A stretch of DNA of 64,000 nucleotides from Collimonas arenae (GTDB taxonomy: Bacteria; Pseudomonadota; Gammaproteobacteria; Burkholderiales; Burkholderiaceae_D), in NCBI RefSeq assembly GCF_000786695.1, contig NZ_CP009962.1, positions 4,960,001-5,024,000 of the forward strand, in the 5' to 3' direction. Shown here piece by piece: positions 36,204 through 45,436 of the stretch. Both the position numbers and the translations under genes were made by a program. Positions within the stretch are counted from its first letter, which is position 1; the number at the start of each line of letters is the position of its first letter. The notes beneath the pieces are model-generated. The model had not been told where the DNA came from. It ran no database searches and was given only the letters and a program-made list of their open reading frames with translations.

Positions 36204-36383
36204 CGGCGATGCTCCTGCGCTTTTCGACATTGATCCTATATCTTTCATCTCGCCATTATAGCTATTACGCTCGCAAGGCTGGCAGGCCGCTATAAATAAG
36301 GGAAGCGAAGGTCGCTAAAGGCGGATCGGAACGATTCGAAACGGCTCGAATGAAGTTTTTTTAAAAAAATTCAACAATGGGCT

Positions 36384-36411
36384 TTGCGGATCAAAAATGT
36401 TTTGCTATACT
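36384..36411 (+). promoter_or_regulatory. Predicted promoter of tRNA-Phe
   Basis: TTGCGG (36384-36389) and TATACT (36406-36411) with a 16-base spacer, ending 10 bases before the tRNA. Confidence 0.65.
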
Positions 36412-36421
36412 CCTGTCCCTT

Positions 36422-36497
36422 GGCCTGGTAGCTCAGTCGGTAGAGCAGAGGATTGAAAATCCTTGTGTCGGTGGTTCGATTCCGCCCCGGGCCACCA
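36422..36497 (+). tRNA. tRNA-Phe (anticodon GAA)
   Basis: 76-base cloverleaf with acceptor arms GGCCTGG / CCGGGCC, D arm GCTC ... GAGC, anticodon stem GGATT/AATCC around loop TGAAAAT with anticodon GAA, T arm with GGTTCGATTCC and encoded CCA end. A strong terminator follows at 36505. Confidence 0.96.
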
Positions 36498-36504
36498 AAA
36501 TAAC

Positions 36505-36536
36505 AAAAAGGGCTTAGCTTCGGCTAAGCCCTTTTT
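36505..36536 (+). terminator. Terminator after tRNA-Phe
   Basis: AAAAAGGGCTTAG-CTTCGG-CTAAGCCCTTTTT, a perfect stem with a stable UUCG-type loop and T tract. Confidence 0.93.
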
Positions 36537-36803
36537 GCATTTGCGGTGCGATTTTAAGTGGAGCGAAGTAAGGGAAAACGCGAGGGCAATCCTCGCATCC
36601 GGCTCGACGAAGCCGTCCGTGACATGAGGGAATGCAACAACAAACGGCAATCCTTTTTTTGTGATCCCCCCGAGATTTGGTAAGATCACTAATTAAGACA
36701 ATATTTTATATCCCTTTAAAACGAACCAATTGCCGCCTAAACGTTCTATAAACCAATTCGCCAGAACTTTCTGCCTTGGTTTGCCCATACATCTCACTGC
36801 TTT
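36537..36803 (+). other. Region between tRNA-Phe and minC
   Basis: Presumed minCDE promoter region. It holds two short hairpins, GCGAGG-GCAAT-CCTCGC near 36580-36597 and CGGCT-CGACGA-AGCCG near 36600-36615, followed by a run of seven Ts at 36653-36659. No protein is supported. The hairpins could be part of an untranslated leader or an unnamed small RNA. Confidence 0.4.
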
Positions 36804-37550
36804 ATGCTCAAAAACAAATCCCGCAAGTCGATTGAAATAAAGATTGCAACCGTGGTCGCCGTATCGGCGATCTTGCATGATTCCGATCCGATGGCCCTGG
36901 AAGCAGCCTTGCAGGAGATGACAGGAGGCACTGCGGATTTCTTTGACAACGAATTTGCCGTCATCGATGTCGCCGCACTGGGACCGGATCACCCCCCAAT
37001 AGATTGGTCGCAATTAATCTCACTATTAAAAAAGTATCGCTTGAATGCGGTTGCAGTGCGTAATGCGCCGGCTGAAATGGAGGCCGGCATCATCGCCAGC
37101 GGACTGAGCATCGATCACGTAGTTGCGGCGCGCCAGGAAGCAGCGCCGCCTCCACCGCCGGCAGCGCCAGCAGCACCGGCGGCAGCACCTGCCAAAGCCG
37201 CCGCCAGCACCATGATCATCGATACGCCAATACGCGCCGGGCAACGCATTTATGCACGCGACGCCGACCTGGTGATCACAGCCACAGTTAACAATGGCGC
37301 CGAAATCATCGCCGACGGCAGCATCCACGTCTACGCGCCTTTGCGCGGCCGGGCGCTAGCCGGTGCAAGCGGCGATACCTCGGCGCGGATTTTTGCGGCG
37401 AGCATGGAGGCGGAACTGGTTTCCATCGCTGGCGTCTATCGTACTTTTGAAAACGGCCTGCCGCCGGAACAAAAGGGCCAGCCCGCACAAATTCGACTGA
37501 GCGGCGACCGGATTGACGTACTATCGCTCAATTCCGCTTCGCGCAATTAA
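36804..37550 (+). CDS. minC: Septum site-determining protein MinC
   Basis: Inhibitor of FtsZ polymerisation, active where MinD recruits it, which prevents division at the poles. The 248-residue protein has the N-terminal FtsZ-binding domain (about 1-110), a Pro/Ala-rich linker (about 112-135) and the C-terminal beta-helix domain that binds MinD ('VRAGQRIYARDADLVI'-like turn repeats, 'IHVYAPLRGRALAGASGD'). The order minC-minD-minE is the usual one; minD starts 42 bases downstream. Confidence 0.94.
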   Translation: MLKNKSRKSIEIKIATVVAVSAILHDSDPMALEAALQEMTGGTADFFDNEFAVIDVAALGPDHPPIDWSQLISLLKKYRLNAVAVRNAPAEMEAGIIASGLSIDHVVAARQEAAPPPPPAAPAAPAAAPAKAAASTMIIDTPIRAGQRIYARDADLVITATVNNGAEIIADGSIHVYAPLRGRALAGASGDTSARIFAASMEAELVSIAGVYRTFENGLPPEQKGQPAQIRLSGDRIDVLSLNSASRN

Positions 37551-37592
37551 CTTAAAAGATTTACTTATATCCGCATATCCAAGGAGCTCTTC

Positions 37593-38408
37593 GTGGCAAA
37601 AATCATCGTTGTTACGTCCGGCAAAGGCGGCGTCGGCAAGACCACCTCCAGCGCCAGTTTCGCGTCGGGCTTGGCCATGCGCGGCCATAAAACCGCTGTG
37701 CTCGACTTTGACGTCGGCCTGCGCAATCTTGATCTGATCATGGGCTGCGAGCGGCGCGTGGTGTACGACCTGATCAATGTCGTCAACAAGGAAGCCACCC
37801 TGACCCAGGCCCTGATCAAGGACAAGCATTGCGAAAACCTGTTCATTTTGCCCGCATCGCAAACCCGTGACAAAGATGCATTGACAGAAGAAGGCGTCGA
37901 GACCGTTCTCAACGATCTGATCAAGATGGATTTCGAGTACATCATCTGCGACTCTCCGGCAGGCATCGAACGCGGCGCGGTGATGGCGCTGACCTTTGCC
38001 GATGAAGCGATTGTCGTCACCAATCCGGAAGTGTCGTCGGTGCGAGATTCCGACCGCATCCTCGGCATCATCCAGGCTAAGTCGCGGCGTGCGCAAAATG
38101 GCGGCGAACCGGTCAAGGAGCATCTGCTGATTACCCGCTATTCGGCAAAGCGCGTCGAAGCTGGCGAAATGCTGTCGTACACCGATGTCCAGGATATCCT
38201 GCGCATCCCGTTGATCGGCATTATTCCTGAGTCGGAATCGGTATTGCACGCCTCTAATCAAGGTAATCCGGCGATCCACATCAAAGGCAGCGATGTCGCC
38301 CTGGCCTATGAAGACGTGGTCTCGCGCTTCCTCGGCGAAGACGTCGCCCTGCGCTTTACCTCCTATGAAAAGCCGGGTTTCCTGCATCGCATCTTCGGAG
38401 GAAAATAA
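37593..38408 (+). CDS. minD: Septum site-determining ATPase MinD
   Basis: A membrane-associated ParA/MinD-type ATPase that oscillates between cell poles with MinE and carries MinC. The deviant Walker A motif '[10 protein letters not shown]' is at residues 9-18, '[16 protein letters not shown]' is the switch region, and the C-terminal amphipathic membrane-targeting helix is seen in '[11 protein letters not shown]'. Length 271 matches the family. minE starts one base after the stop. Confidence 0.97.
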   Translation: MAKIIVVTSGKGGVGKTTSSASFASGLAMRGHKTAVLDFDVGLRNLDLIMGCERRVVYDLINVVNKEATLTQALIKDKHCENLFILPASQTRDKDALTEEGVETVLNDLIKMDFEYIICDSPAGIERGAVMALTFADEAIVVTNPEVSSVRDSDRILGIIQAKSRRAQNGGEPVKEHLLITRYSAKRVEAGEMLSYTDVQDILRIPLIGIIPESESVLHASNQGNPAIHIKGSDVALAYEDVVSRFLGEDVALRFTSYEKPGFLHRIFGGK

Positions 38409-38409
38409 G

Positions 38410-38661
38410 ATGGCATTGCTCTCGTTCTTGTTTAACAGCAAGCCCAAAACTGCGTCTGCCGCCAAGGAACGCCTGCAGATCATCATTGCTCGCGAACGTA
38501 ATGGCCGTTCGGGCCACGATTTCCTGCCGGCGCTGCACAAAGAGCTGATCGAAGTAATTTCCAAATACACCAAGGTCAATGCTGACGATATCAAGATTTC
38601 CCTGGATCGCCAGGGGAATCTCGAGGTGCTGGACGTGAATGTGGTATTGCCTGACGCCTGA
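38410..38661 (+). CDS. minE: Cell division topological specificity factor MinE
   Basis: An 83-residue protein that stimulates MinD ATPase and drives pole-to-pole oscillation. '[10 protein letters not shown]' is the membrane-binding N-terminus, '[13 protein letters not shown]' the MinD-binding segment and the rest the topological specificity domain ('[11 protein letters not shown]'). The start ATG 38410 directly follows the minD stop. Confidence 0.96.
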   Translation: MALLSFLFNSKPKTASAAKERLQIIIARERNGRSGHDFLPALHKELIEVISKYTKVNADDIKISLDRQGNLEVLDVNVVLPDA

Positions 38662-39044
38662 GCGGGCCACCAGCGGTGCCCGGCTCGGCAAATCTGTTCG
38701 CCGAACAATTATCAAGCGCTCATCGACTAGCTCTGCTCCCTTGCTCAAACAGGCGTTAGCGATTGCCTGCTGGTCCAAAGGTGGAATTTTACAAATCCCG
38801 TCGTACACTGTATGACAATCGCAACTTACGCCCCACAAACCCGGCGTCCGCTATAGTGTTGACGTATGTTTTGTTAAATTCAGCCGACATTCCTGTTTTT
38901 ATTTATTTGTGGCAATTGCAAGACACTGGAAATATATAGAACATTTATCTACAGCAATGTGGCAATAAGAATAATATACTCCTTGTACACGCCACAACAC
39001 TGATACCGGCCACCAGCGCTGGCAACACCTAACATAGTTAAAAT
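38662..39044 (+). other. AT-rich upstream region of the response regulator gene
   Basis: 383 bases without a supported gene. AT content rises sharply in 38870-39000. TGTGGCAAT occurs at 38908-38916 and again at 38958-38966, exactly 50 bases apart, and the inverted core GCCACA lies at 38991-38996. A TATACT near 38975 could be a -10 element. These are candidate operator elements of the downstream signalling operon. Confidence 0.5.
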
Positions 39045-39734
39045 ATGAGAATTGCTGTCCTTGATGACGATCCCAGCCAAACCGATCTAGTTTGCCAGGT
39101 GCTCACATCCAGTGGTCACATTTGCCATCCGTTTCAAAGCGGAAAAGAAATATTGAACCAGCTGCGCCGGGAAAGCTACGACATGCTGGTTCTGGATTGG
39201 CAGGTTCCTGATCTGAGCGGGCCTGAGGTATTGCGTTGGGTAAGAGACAAACTTCCCAAAACCATTCCGGTGCTGTTCATCACTAGCCGTTCCGGCGAAG
39301 ATGACATCGTGGAAGGCCTTGCCGCCGGCGCCGACGATTACATGATCAAGCCGATCCGGCGTAGCGAACTGGTGGCTCGGGTACAAGCATTGCTGCGGCG
39401 TGCGTATCCGATCCAGAACACCAGCGAGCAAATCGTCTTCAACGACTATCTGTTTGAAACGCGCTCAGGACGACTAACCCTGGCCGGCAAGCCAATCGAA
39501 ATTACCCAGAAGGAATTTGATCTAGCGTTGTTGTTTTTTCGCAACCTAGGCCGCCCACTCTCACGCGCCTATATTCTCGAGGCAGTGTGGTCGCGCGACG
39601 TTGACATTCCTTCTCGTACCATGGATACCCACGTCTCGCGAGTACGGAGTAAGTTACAATTACGACCAGAAAACGGCTATCGACTCGCACCGGTTTATAG
39701 TTATGGGTATCGATTAGAACAACTAACAGGATAA
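39045..39734 (+). CDS. OmpR-family response regulator
   Basis: A 229-residue DNA-binding response regulator. The receiver domain (1-120) has acidic residues Asp7-Asp9, phospho-acceptor Asp51 in 'LVLDWQVPDLSG', the Ser/Thr switch in 'LFITSRSGEDD' and Lys in 'YMIKPIRRSEL'. The C-terminal winged helix (about 130-225) has 'EITQKEFDLALLFFRNLGRPLSR' and the recognition helix 'TMDTHVSRVRSKL'. It is the first gene of a three-gene group with the LysM/FecR protein and the CHASE2 kinase, which makes that kinase its probable partner. Genes it controls are unknown. Confidence 0.9.
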   Translation: MRIAVLDDDPSQTDLVCQVLTSSGHICHPFQSGKEILNQLRRESYDMLVLDWQVPDLSGPEVLRWVRDKLPKTIPVLFITSRSGEDDIVEGLAAGADDYMIKPIRRSELVARVQALLRRAYPIQNTSEQIVFNDYLFETRSGRLTLAGKPIEITQKEFDLALLFFRNLGRPLSRAYILEAVWSRDVDIPSRTMDTHVSRVRSKLQLRPENGYRLAPVYSYGYRLEQLTG

Positions 39735-39764
39735 GGCGCGTTGCGGTTGCGCTGATAGACAAAT

Positions 39765-41438
39765 ATGCGCAGCACATTCACAAAACTGGCTTTCCTGGCG
39801 CTACTGTTGGCGCCTTCCTCGTCGTTATTTGCCGCCCCGCCAGCGCTTGATCCAGACGCGCTCCAGGTGGGCGCGGCAACCATTACGTACCGTGCACAAC
39901 TCGGCGACACATTGAGCGTGATCGCAGACCAGCTTACCGGTAGCAAGAGCAACTGGGTGCAGCTGGCCAAACTCAATCGCATCGGCAACGATCGCACCAT
40001 TCCGATCGGCACCGCCATCATCATTCCGGTATCGCTGTTGCCCGACGAACCTAGCACAGCCCAGGTCGCGGCCATGTCTGGCAATATCGACGGTACCGGC
40101 GCCGATGGCCATCCTATCGATATAAATATCGGCACCACGCTGACTGAAGGCGCTATCATCAATACCGGCAGCAACAGCTTTGTGACGCTGAGCCTGCCCG
40201 ATCAATCGCATATCGCCATACCCTCTAACAGCCAGGTAAAACTGAGCAAACTGCGTACCGCGCGCTATACCAAGAGTCCGCGCACCGAGATTACGCTGCT
40301 GAAGGGCCGGGTTGAATCCAAAGTCTCTCCTCTGGAAAAAAATAAAGGCCGCTTTGAAGTCCATTCTCCGCTGGCGGTTGCTGGCGTGCGCGGCACCGAT
40401 TTCCGGGTGGACCTGGTCGACGGCAAGGTCTTGACCGAAGTGTTGAGCGGTGGCGTTGCGGTCGCCAAGAAGAACAAACCTGCCACGCTGACATTGCATG
40501 CGGGCCAAGGCAATATTACCAACACCCAGGGCGTGGGAAAAGCGGTGGCGCTGTTGCCCCAACCGGAATTGACCGGACATCCGCAATTGCAGGAACGGCC
40601 GACATTGCACTTTACCGTCAATCCGGTAAGCGGTGCCCGCGGCTATCGCGCGCAAATTGCAACCGACGCCAGCGTCGGCAACATCGTGAGCGAGGCCGAA
40701 TCGGACAATCCGGAAATTAAGATCGACGGGCTTGAAGACGGCAAGTATTTCGTGCGCATCACCGCACTGGACCAGAGCGGTTTGCAAGGCAAACCGCTGA
40801 TCGCCGCGTTTACATTGAAAGCACGGCCGGAACCGCCAATCTCAATCGAACCGAAAAACAAATCACGCAGCGAGAACTTAGTGTTTAGCTGGGCCGAAGT
40901 CGGCAATGCGCAAGCCTATCATTTGCAGGTCGCCAGCGATGCCGGCTTCAGCCATCTCATTATCGACGAATCCGCCTTGAGCGCGCCCCAGTTCACCGCC
41001 GGCAAACTGGCCCTGGGCGACTACTTCTGGCGCGTGGCAACCATTGTCGAAAATGCCAGCGGCCGCGACCAGGGCCCCTACGGCGATCCACAAGCTTTCA
41101 GTTTGCTGGCTGCATTGCAAATTCCAAAAATTGCCGATGCGATTGACGGCGACCTGTCGTTCCGTTGGACCGGTGAACCAGGGCAGAAATTCGTGGTCGA
41201 GATTGGCCGTGACGCCGGTTTTTCCAGTCTGCTGCTGACCCAGAACACCGAAACACCCGAAATCAATGTGCCACGCCCGGCCAGCGGTACCTACTACATC
41301 CGTATCAAAGCGATTGATCCGGATGGTTATGTCAGTCCGTTTTCACCCGCGCAAAAAGTATATATCGGCAGCCGCTGGGTCACCAGCGACGGTTCGCCGC
41401 TACGCAACTCTGCCGGTGATACACAAACTGGCTACTAA
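39765..41438 (+). CDS. Exported LysM-FecR domain protein with fibronectin-like repeats
   Basis: A 557-residue periplasmic or surface protein. Residues 1-24 are a signal peptide ('LLLAPSSSLFAA'). A LysM domain follows (about 40-88, 'TYRAQLGDTLSVIADQLTG'), suited to binding peptidoglycan. A FecR domain lies at about 110-215 ('ITLLKGRVESKVSP', 'SPLAVAGVRGTDFRVD'). The rest (about 260-540) consists of three repeats each with 'L-F-W/R-x-x-G/V-x-A-x-x-Y-x-x-Q-I/V-A' strands, resembling fibronectin type III modules. FecR domains usually relay signals in the periplasm. It lies between the response regulator and the CHASE2 kinase genes (30 and 36 base gaps), suggesting it supplies the extracytoplasmic input. 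Confidence 0.85.
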   Translation: MRSTFTKLAFLALLLAPSSSLFAAPPALDPDALQVGAATITYRAQLGDTLSVIADQLTGSKSNWVQLAKLNRIGNDRTIPIGTAIIIPVSLLPDEPSTAQVAAMSGNIDGTGADGHPIDINIGTTLTEGAIINTGSNSFVTLSLPDQSHIAIPSNSQVKLSKLRTARYTKSPRTEITLLKGRVESKVSPLEKNKGRFEVHSPLAVAGVRGTDFRVDLVDGKVLTEVLSGGVAVAKKNKPATLTLHAGQGNITNTQGVGKAVALLPQPELTGHPQLQERPTLHFTVNPVSGARGYRAQIATDASVGNIVSEAESDNPEIKIDGLEDGKYFVRITALDQSGLQGKPLIAAFTLKARPEPPISIEPKNKSRSENLVFSWAEVGNAQAYHLQVASDAGFSHLIIDESALSAPQFTAGKLALGDYFWRVATIVENASGRDQGPYGDPQAFSLLAALQIPKIADAIDGDLSFRWTGEPGQKFVVEIGRDAGFSSLLLTQNTETPEINVPRPASGTYYIRIKAIDPDGYVSPFSPAQKVYIGSRWVTSDGSPLRNSAGDTQTGY

Positions 41439-41474
41439 AACTAACAACCCCATGCCCGCTCGCGCCCACCATTC

Positions 41475-43868
41475 ATGATCAAACAGGTGATCCCACTCAT
41501 CAAGCGGGTGGCGTTTCGCCAATGGCTGGCGATTACGATTCTGATGCTGATTGTGGCTGGCAGCATGGGCTACGTAAATGGCCTGGGACGACTCGACACT
41601 ACGTTGTACGACCAGTTCATGCGCGCCGATTCACGTCCCGCACGCGACGACATCATCATCGTCGCCATTGACGACTACAGCATCAGCAAACTGGGCCGCT
41701 GGCCGTGGGAGCGCAGCCTGCACGCCAAACTGTTAAACCGGATCATGCATGCCAATCCGCTGGCGATCGGGCTTGATGTCATCATGTCGGAGGCCGAGCA
41801 GCCCGGCCAACGCGCCGACGATCGCGCACTCACCAAGGCGCTGACCGCCAGCAAGCTGACCGTGCTGCCGATCGTGGTCGCCAGCGCCGGTCCCGGCCTT
41901 AAAGCAATGCTGCCGACCCCGGAATTCCAGGATGCGGCGCGCGGCCTGGGCCATATCCATCTGGAGCTCGATTCGGACGGCGTCGTACGCAGCGTCTTTT
42001 TGCAGGAAGGCCAGAACGGCAAATGGTGGCCGCATTTTTCAGTAGCGCTGGCCGGTGTCGCTGGACAAAAGATTACTGATGCCAACGGCAACCTCCCCGG
42101 CGCCCGTTTGGACGCGACACCGGCGGACGCCGCGTCGCATAAGGCAGACAGTTGGCAGCGCGACTATCAGATCCAGATCCCGTTCGCCGGCGGCAGCGGC
42201 CATTTCCGTTCAGTGCCGTATGCGTCGGTCCTGCGCGGGGACGTTCCCGATCAATTTTTTACCGGCAAATATGTCTTGATCGGCGCCACCGCGCTGGGTA
42301 TGGCGGATACTTTCCCGACACCCGTCTCGGGAACCTCCGGCGTCATGCCTGGCATCGAAATCCACGCCAATATCCTGGCCGGCCTGCTCGACCATAAGAC
42401 GATCAGCATCGCACGGCCTTTGCAAACAGCGCTATTCAGCATCATTCCGGTATTGATCGCGCTCTCCAGCTACCTGCTGTGGACGCCGCGCATTTCGTTA
42501 CTGATTACCTTCTCGCTCATGCTGCTGACGATGGCGGTCAGCTATTTCCTGCTGACGCTGGGCATCTGGCTTGCACCCGCCGCCGCTCTGATCGCAATGG
42601 CGATTGCGCATCCGATATGGAACTGGATCCGCCTCGAATCGGCGATTTCCTACCTTGGGCAAGAGTTCATGCTGCTCGACCAAGAGCCGCATCTGCTGCC
42701 GGAAGTCAACACCGAACGCGCGCCGCAGCAGGTAGAAGACTTACTGGAACAACGCATCAACGCCATGCGTGTCGCTGCGCGCCGGGTCCGCGATTTGCGC
42801 CAGTTCATTTCCGACAGCGTCAACAGCCTGCCGGACGCCACTCTGATCACGACCATCGACGGCCATGTGCTGGTCTCCAATCAATTCGCGCGCGACTACT
42901 TCGCCGCCGCCGGCATCCGTAACATCGATGGTGCGCTACTGCCTTACCTGTTTTCCAACATGAGTACGCCGCAAGCCACCAATACATCGGCCAATCATAC
43001 TTTCAGCTGGTGGGACTTGATCGACCTGGAACATGTGTCGACGCTGACCAGCGGCACCTCGGTACAAGACCAGCAAGGACGCGACCTGCTGATCAAAAGC
43101 GGGCCCTGCCACTCGGCGCACCAAGTGTTGACGGGCTGGATCGTCAGCATTGTCGACATCACTATCATTCGCGCCGCCGAACGCAGCCGCGACGAAACCT
43201 TGCGCTTCCTGTCGCACGACATGCGCGCGCCGCAGGCGTCGATCCTGGCTTTGCTGGAATTGCAAAGCAACGCCTCTTCAGCCTTGCCACAAAAGGAATT
43301 TTTCTCGCGCCTGGAGCAAGCTGCCCGTAAAACCCTGGGCTTGGCGGACAATTTCGTCCAGCTGGCGCGCGCCGAATCGTCGGAATACCGACTGGAGGAA
43401 GTAGATTTCCAAGATGTACTGTACGACGCCGTCGATGAAATGTGGAGCCTGGCCAATAACAAAAAAATCGAACTGATCACCGACATCGAAGGTCAGGAAT
43501 TCCTGACCCATATCGACCGTTCGCTGATGGCGCGCGCACTCAGCAACCTGATATCCAACGCCATCAGCTACAGCCTGCCGGACACCCGGATTACCTGTAC
43601 CCTGCGTCTGAAATACGTTAAATTGCTGCCGCAGGTGGTTTGCCGCATCAGCGACCAGGGCTTTGGGATTGCGCCGCACGACCAGGCAAAGCTGTTCCAG
43701 CGTTATCAAAGAGTCAGCGCGCCCGGCCAGCCGCATTCGGATGGCACCGGCCTTGGCTTGGTATTTGTAAAAACCGTCGTCGAACGTCATTTTGGTGAAA
43801 TCTCGCTGGAAAGCACGTTGGGCGAAGGTAGTACCTTCATTGTTACCTTGCCAGCCACCACCAACTGA
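41475..43868 (+). CDS. CHASE2-domain sensor histidine kinase
   Basis: A 797-residue membrane kinase. One N-terminal membrane segment (about 14-32) leads into a periplasmic CHASE2 domain (about 35-310; 'DDIIIVAIDDYSISKLGRWPW' is typical). Three more membrane segments (about 318-395) close the module. A PAS-like region (about 440-560) precedes HisKA with phospho-acceptor His581 in 'FLSHDMRAPQAS', and HATPase_c with 'NLISNAISYS', 'DQGFGIAP' and 'GTGLGLVFVKTV'. All catalytic motifs are intact. CHASE2 senses unknown extracellular cues. The gene closes the response regulator-FecR-kinase group. Confidence 0.9.
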   Translation: MIKQVIPLIKRVAFRQWLAITILMLIVAGSMGYVNGLGRLDTTLYDQFMRADSRPARDDIIIVAIDDYSISKLGRWPWERSLHAKLLNRIMHANPLAIGLDVIMSEAEQPGQRADDRALTKALTASKLTVLPIVVASAGPGLKAMLPTPEFQDAARGLGHIHLELDSDGVVRSVFLQEGQNGKWWPHFSVALAGVAGQKITDANGNLPGARLDATPADAASHKADSWQRDYQIQIPFAGGSGHFRSVPYASVLRGDVPDQFFTGKYVLIGATALGMADTFPTPVSGTSGVMPGIEIHANILAGLLDHKTISIARPLQTALFSIIPVLIALSSYLLWTPRISLLITFSLMLLTMAVSYFLLTLGIWLAPAAALIAMAIAHPIWNWIRLESAISYLGQEFMLLDQEPHLLPEVNTERAPQQVEDLLEQRINAMRVAARRVRDLRQFISDSVNSLPDATLITTIDGHVLVSNQFARDYFAAAGIRNIDGALLPYLFSNMSTPQATNTSANHTFSWWDLIDLEHVSTLTSGTSVQDQQGRDLLIKSGPCHSAHQVLTGWIVSIVDITIIRAAERSRDETLRFLSHDMRAPQASILALLELQSNASSALPQKEFFSRLEQAARKTLGLADNFVQLARAESSEYRLEEVDFQDVLYDAVDEMWSLANNKKIELITDIEGQEFLTHIDRSLMARALSNLISNAISYSLPDTRITCTLRLKYVKLLPQVVCRISDQGFGIAPHDQAKLFQRYQRVSAPGQPHSDGTGLGLVFVKTVVERHFGEISLESTLGEGSTFIVTLPATTN

Positions 43869-43928
43869 GAGCGACAACTATCCGGTGCATATTGATGCCA
43901 GGCATAGCTGGTATTGGCGGGCTGCCAA

Positions 43929-43955
43929 TTGAATCGAGGCTACTAAGAGTATAAT
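43929..43955 (+). promoter_or_regulatory. Possible hemA promoter
   Basis: TTGAAT (43929-43934) and a perfect TATAAT (43950-43955) with a short 15-base spacer, about 90 bases before the hemA start. Confidence 0.45.
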
Positions 43956-44042
43956 CATCGGTTAACGAGATTTACCTTTGTATCTGTCTTAATTGCCAAC
44001 TCAATTGTCATATAAGCACCCTTCCCGTCCGTAACCGCACCT

Positions 44043-45332
44043 ATGCACTTGCTCACTGTCGGACTCAACCACACCACCGCGCCGGTTTCGCTACGCGAAA
44101 AGGTGGCTTTCCCGGCTGACCAGATCGGTCAGGCGGTGATGGCCGCGCGTGCCTGGTTCAGCGGCGGCGCCGGTGTGAATATGTCGGACGAGGCAGCTAT
44201 TTTGTCGACGTGCAACCGTACAGAACTGTATGCAGCGGGCAATCTGGAGCATGGCGTCGACAACGCAATCGATTCTACCGCGCACTTTCTGGCCCACTAT
44301 CACCAGTTGCCTTACGCCGATTTACGGCCGCATTTGTACACATTGCCGCAAGACAATGCTGTACGGCATGCGTTTAGAGTCGCATCCGGGCTTGATTCGA
44401 TGGTGCTGGGTGAAGCGCAGATCCTGGGACAGATGAAGGATGCAGTGCGTCACGCCGAAGCGGCTGGCGGCCTCGGCACTTATCTGCACCAACTGTTCCA
44501 ACGCACCTTTGCCGTCGCGAAAGAAGTCCGCAGCACTACCGAAATCGGCGCCCATAGCGTCTCGATGGCGGCTGCCGCGGTGCGCATGTCGGAACGGATT
44601 TTCGATACTGTCGCCGGCCAGCATGTGCTGTTTATCGGCGCCGGTGAGATGATCGAACTGTGCGCTACCCATTTTGCGGCGCAGAACCCGAAATCCCTGA
44701 CCGTCGCCAACCGTACCTTGGAACGTGCCGAACTGCTGGCCCATCGTTTCAATGGCCAGGCAATCCGGCTGGCCGATTTGCCAACGCAATTGGGCAAATT
44801 CGATATTATCGTTTCCTGTACCGCATCGAGCTTGCCGATCATCGGCCTCGGCATGGTCGAGCGCGCGGTCAAGGCGCGTCGCCATAAACCGATGTTCATG
44901 CTGGACCTGGCGGTGCCGCGCGATATCGAGACAGAAATCGGCAGACTCGACGACATCTTCCTGTACACCGTCGACGATCTGGGTTCGATCGTGCAAACCG
45001 GCATGGAAAACCGCCAGGCCGCAGTAGCACAAGCCGAAGCCATCATCGAGACCCGCGTGCAATCGTTTATGCATTGGGTGGATAACCGGGTTGTCGTGCC
45101 AGTGATCCAGGACCTGCAGGAGTCGAGCGAAGCAATGCGGCGGCTGGAACTGGAGCGCGCCCGCAAGATGCTGGCCAAGGGCGAAGATATCGAAGTGGTG
45201 CTGGAAGCCCTGTCCAAGGGCCTGACCGCCAAATTCATGCACGGCCCGCAACAAGCTTTGCACAATGCCCAAGGCGACGAACGCGCACGCCTGGCAGCTC
45301 TCCTACCGCAACTGTTCCGCACCAAACGTTAG
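44043..45332 (+). CDS. hemA: Glutamyl-tRNA reductase
   Basis: Reduces glutamyl-tRNA to glutamate-1-semialdehyde, the first step of tetrapyrrole synthesis by the C5 route. The 429-residue protein starts '[19 protein letters not shown]', has the catalytic Cys57 in '[11 protein letters not shown]', the NADPH-binding '[16 protein letters not shown]' and the dimerisation helix bundle at the C-terminus. prfA follows after 104 bases, the classic hemA-prfA order. Confidence 0.97.
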   Translation: MHLLTVGLNHTTAPVSLREKVAFPADQIGQAVMAARAWFSGGAGVNMSDEAAILSTCNRTELYAAGNLEHGVDNAIDSTAHFLAHYHQLPYADLRPHLYTLPQDNAVRHAFRVASGLDSMVLGEAQILGQMKDAVRHAEAAGGLGTYLHQLFQRTFAVAKEVRSTTEIGAHSVSMAAAAVRMSERIFDTVAGQHVLFIGAGEMIELCATHFAAQNPKSLTVANRTLERAELLAHRFNGQAIRLADLPTQLGKFDIIVSCTASSLPIIGLGMVERAVKARRHKPMFMLDLAVPRDIETEIGRLDDIFLYTVDDLGSIVQTGMENRQAAVAQAEAIIETRVQSFMHWVDNRVVVPVIQDLQESSEAMRRLELERARKMLAKGEDIEVVLEALSKGLTAKFMHGPQQALHNAQGDERARLAALLPQLFRTKR

Positions 45333-45436
45333 CGCGCCTGCGCTATCCCGCTAGCGGACACGCTTCGCCGTGCTCCGTGTTGCCCGTACTTCCCTTTGTA
45401 ACGATTTAACCTGCCTTCCTTTGACTGAAACACGCC

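Noticed and set aside
36405..36689. Minus-strand frame covering tRNA-Phe
   Set aside because: It runs through the tRNA and its terminator; this kind of frame is a common false gene call.
36249..36800. tRNA-Phe as an integration site for a mobile element
   Set aside because: No integrase, no direct repeat of the tRNA 3' end, and core minCDE follows at once.
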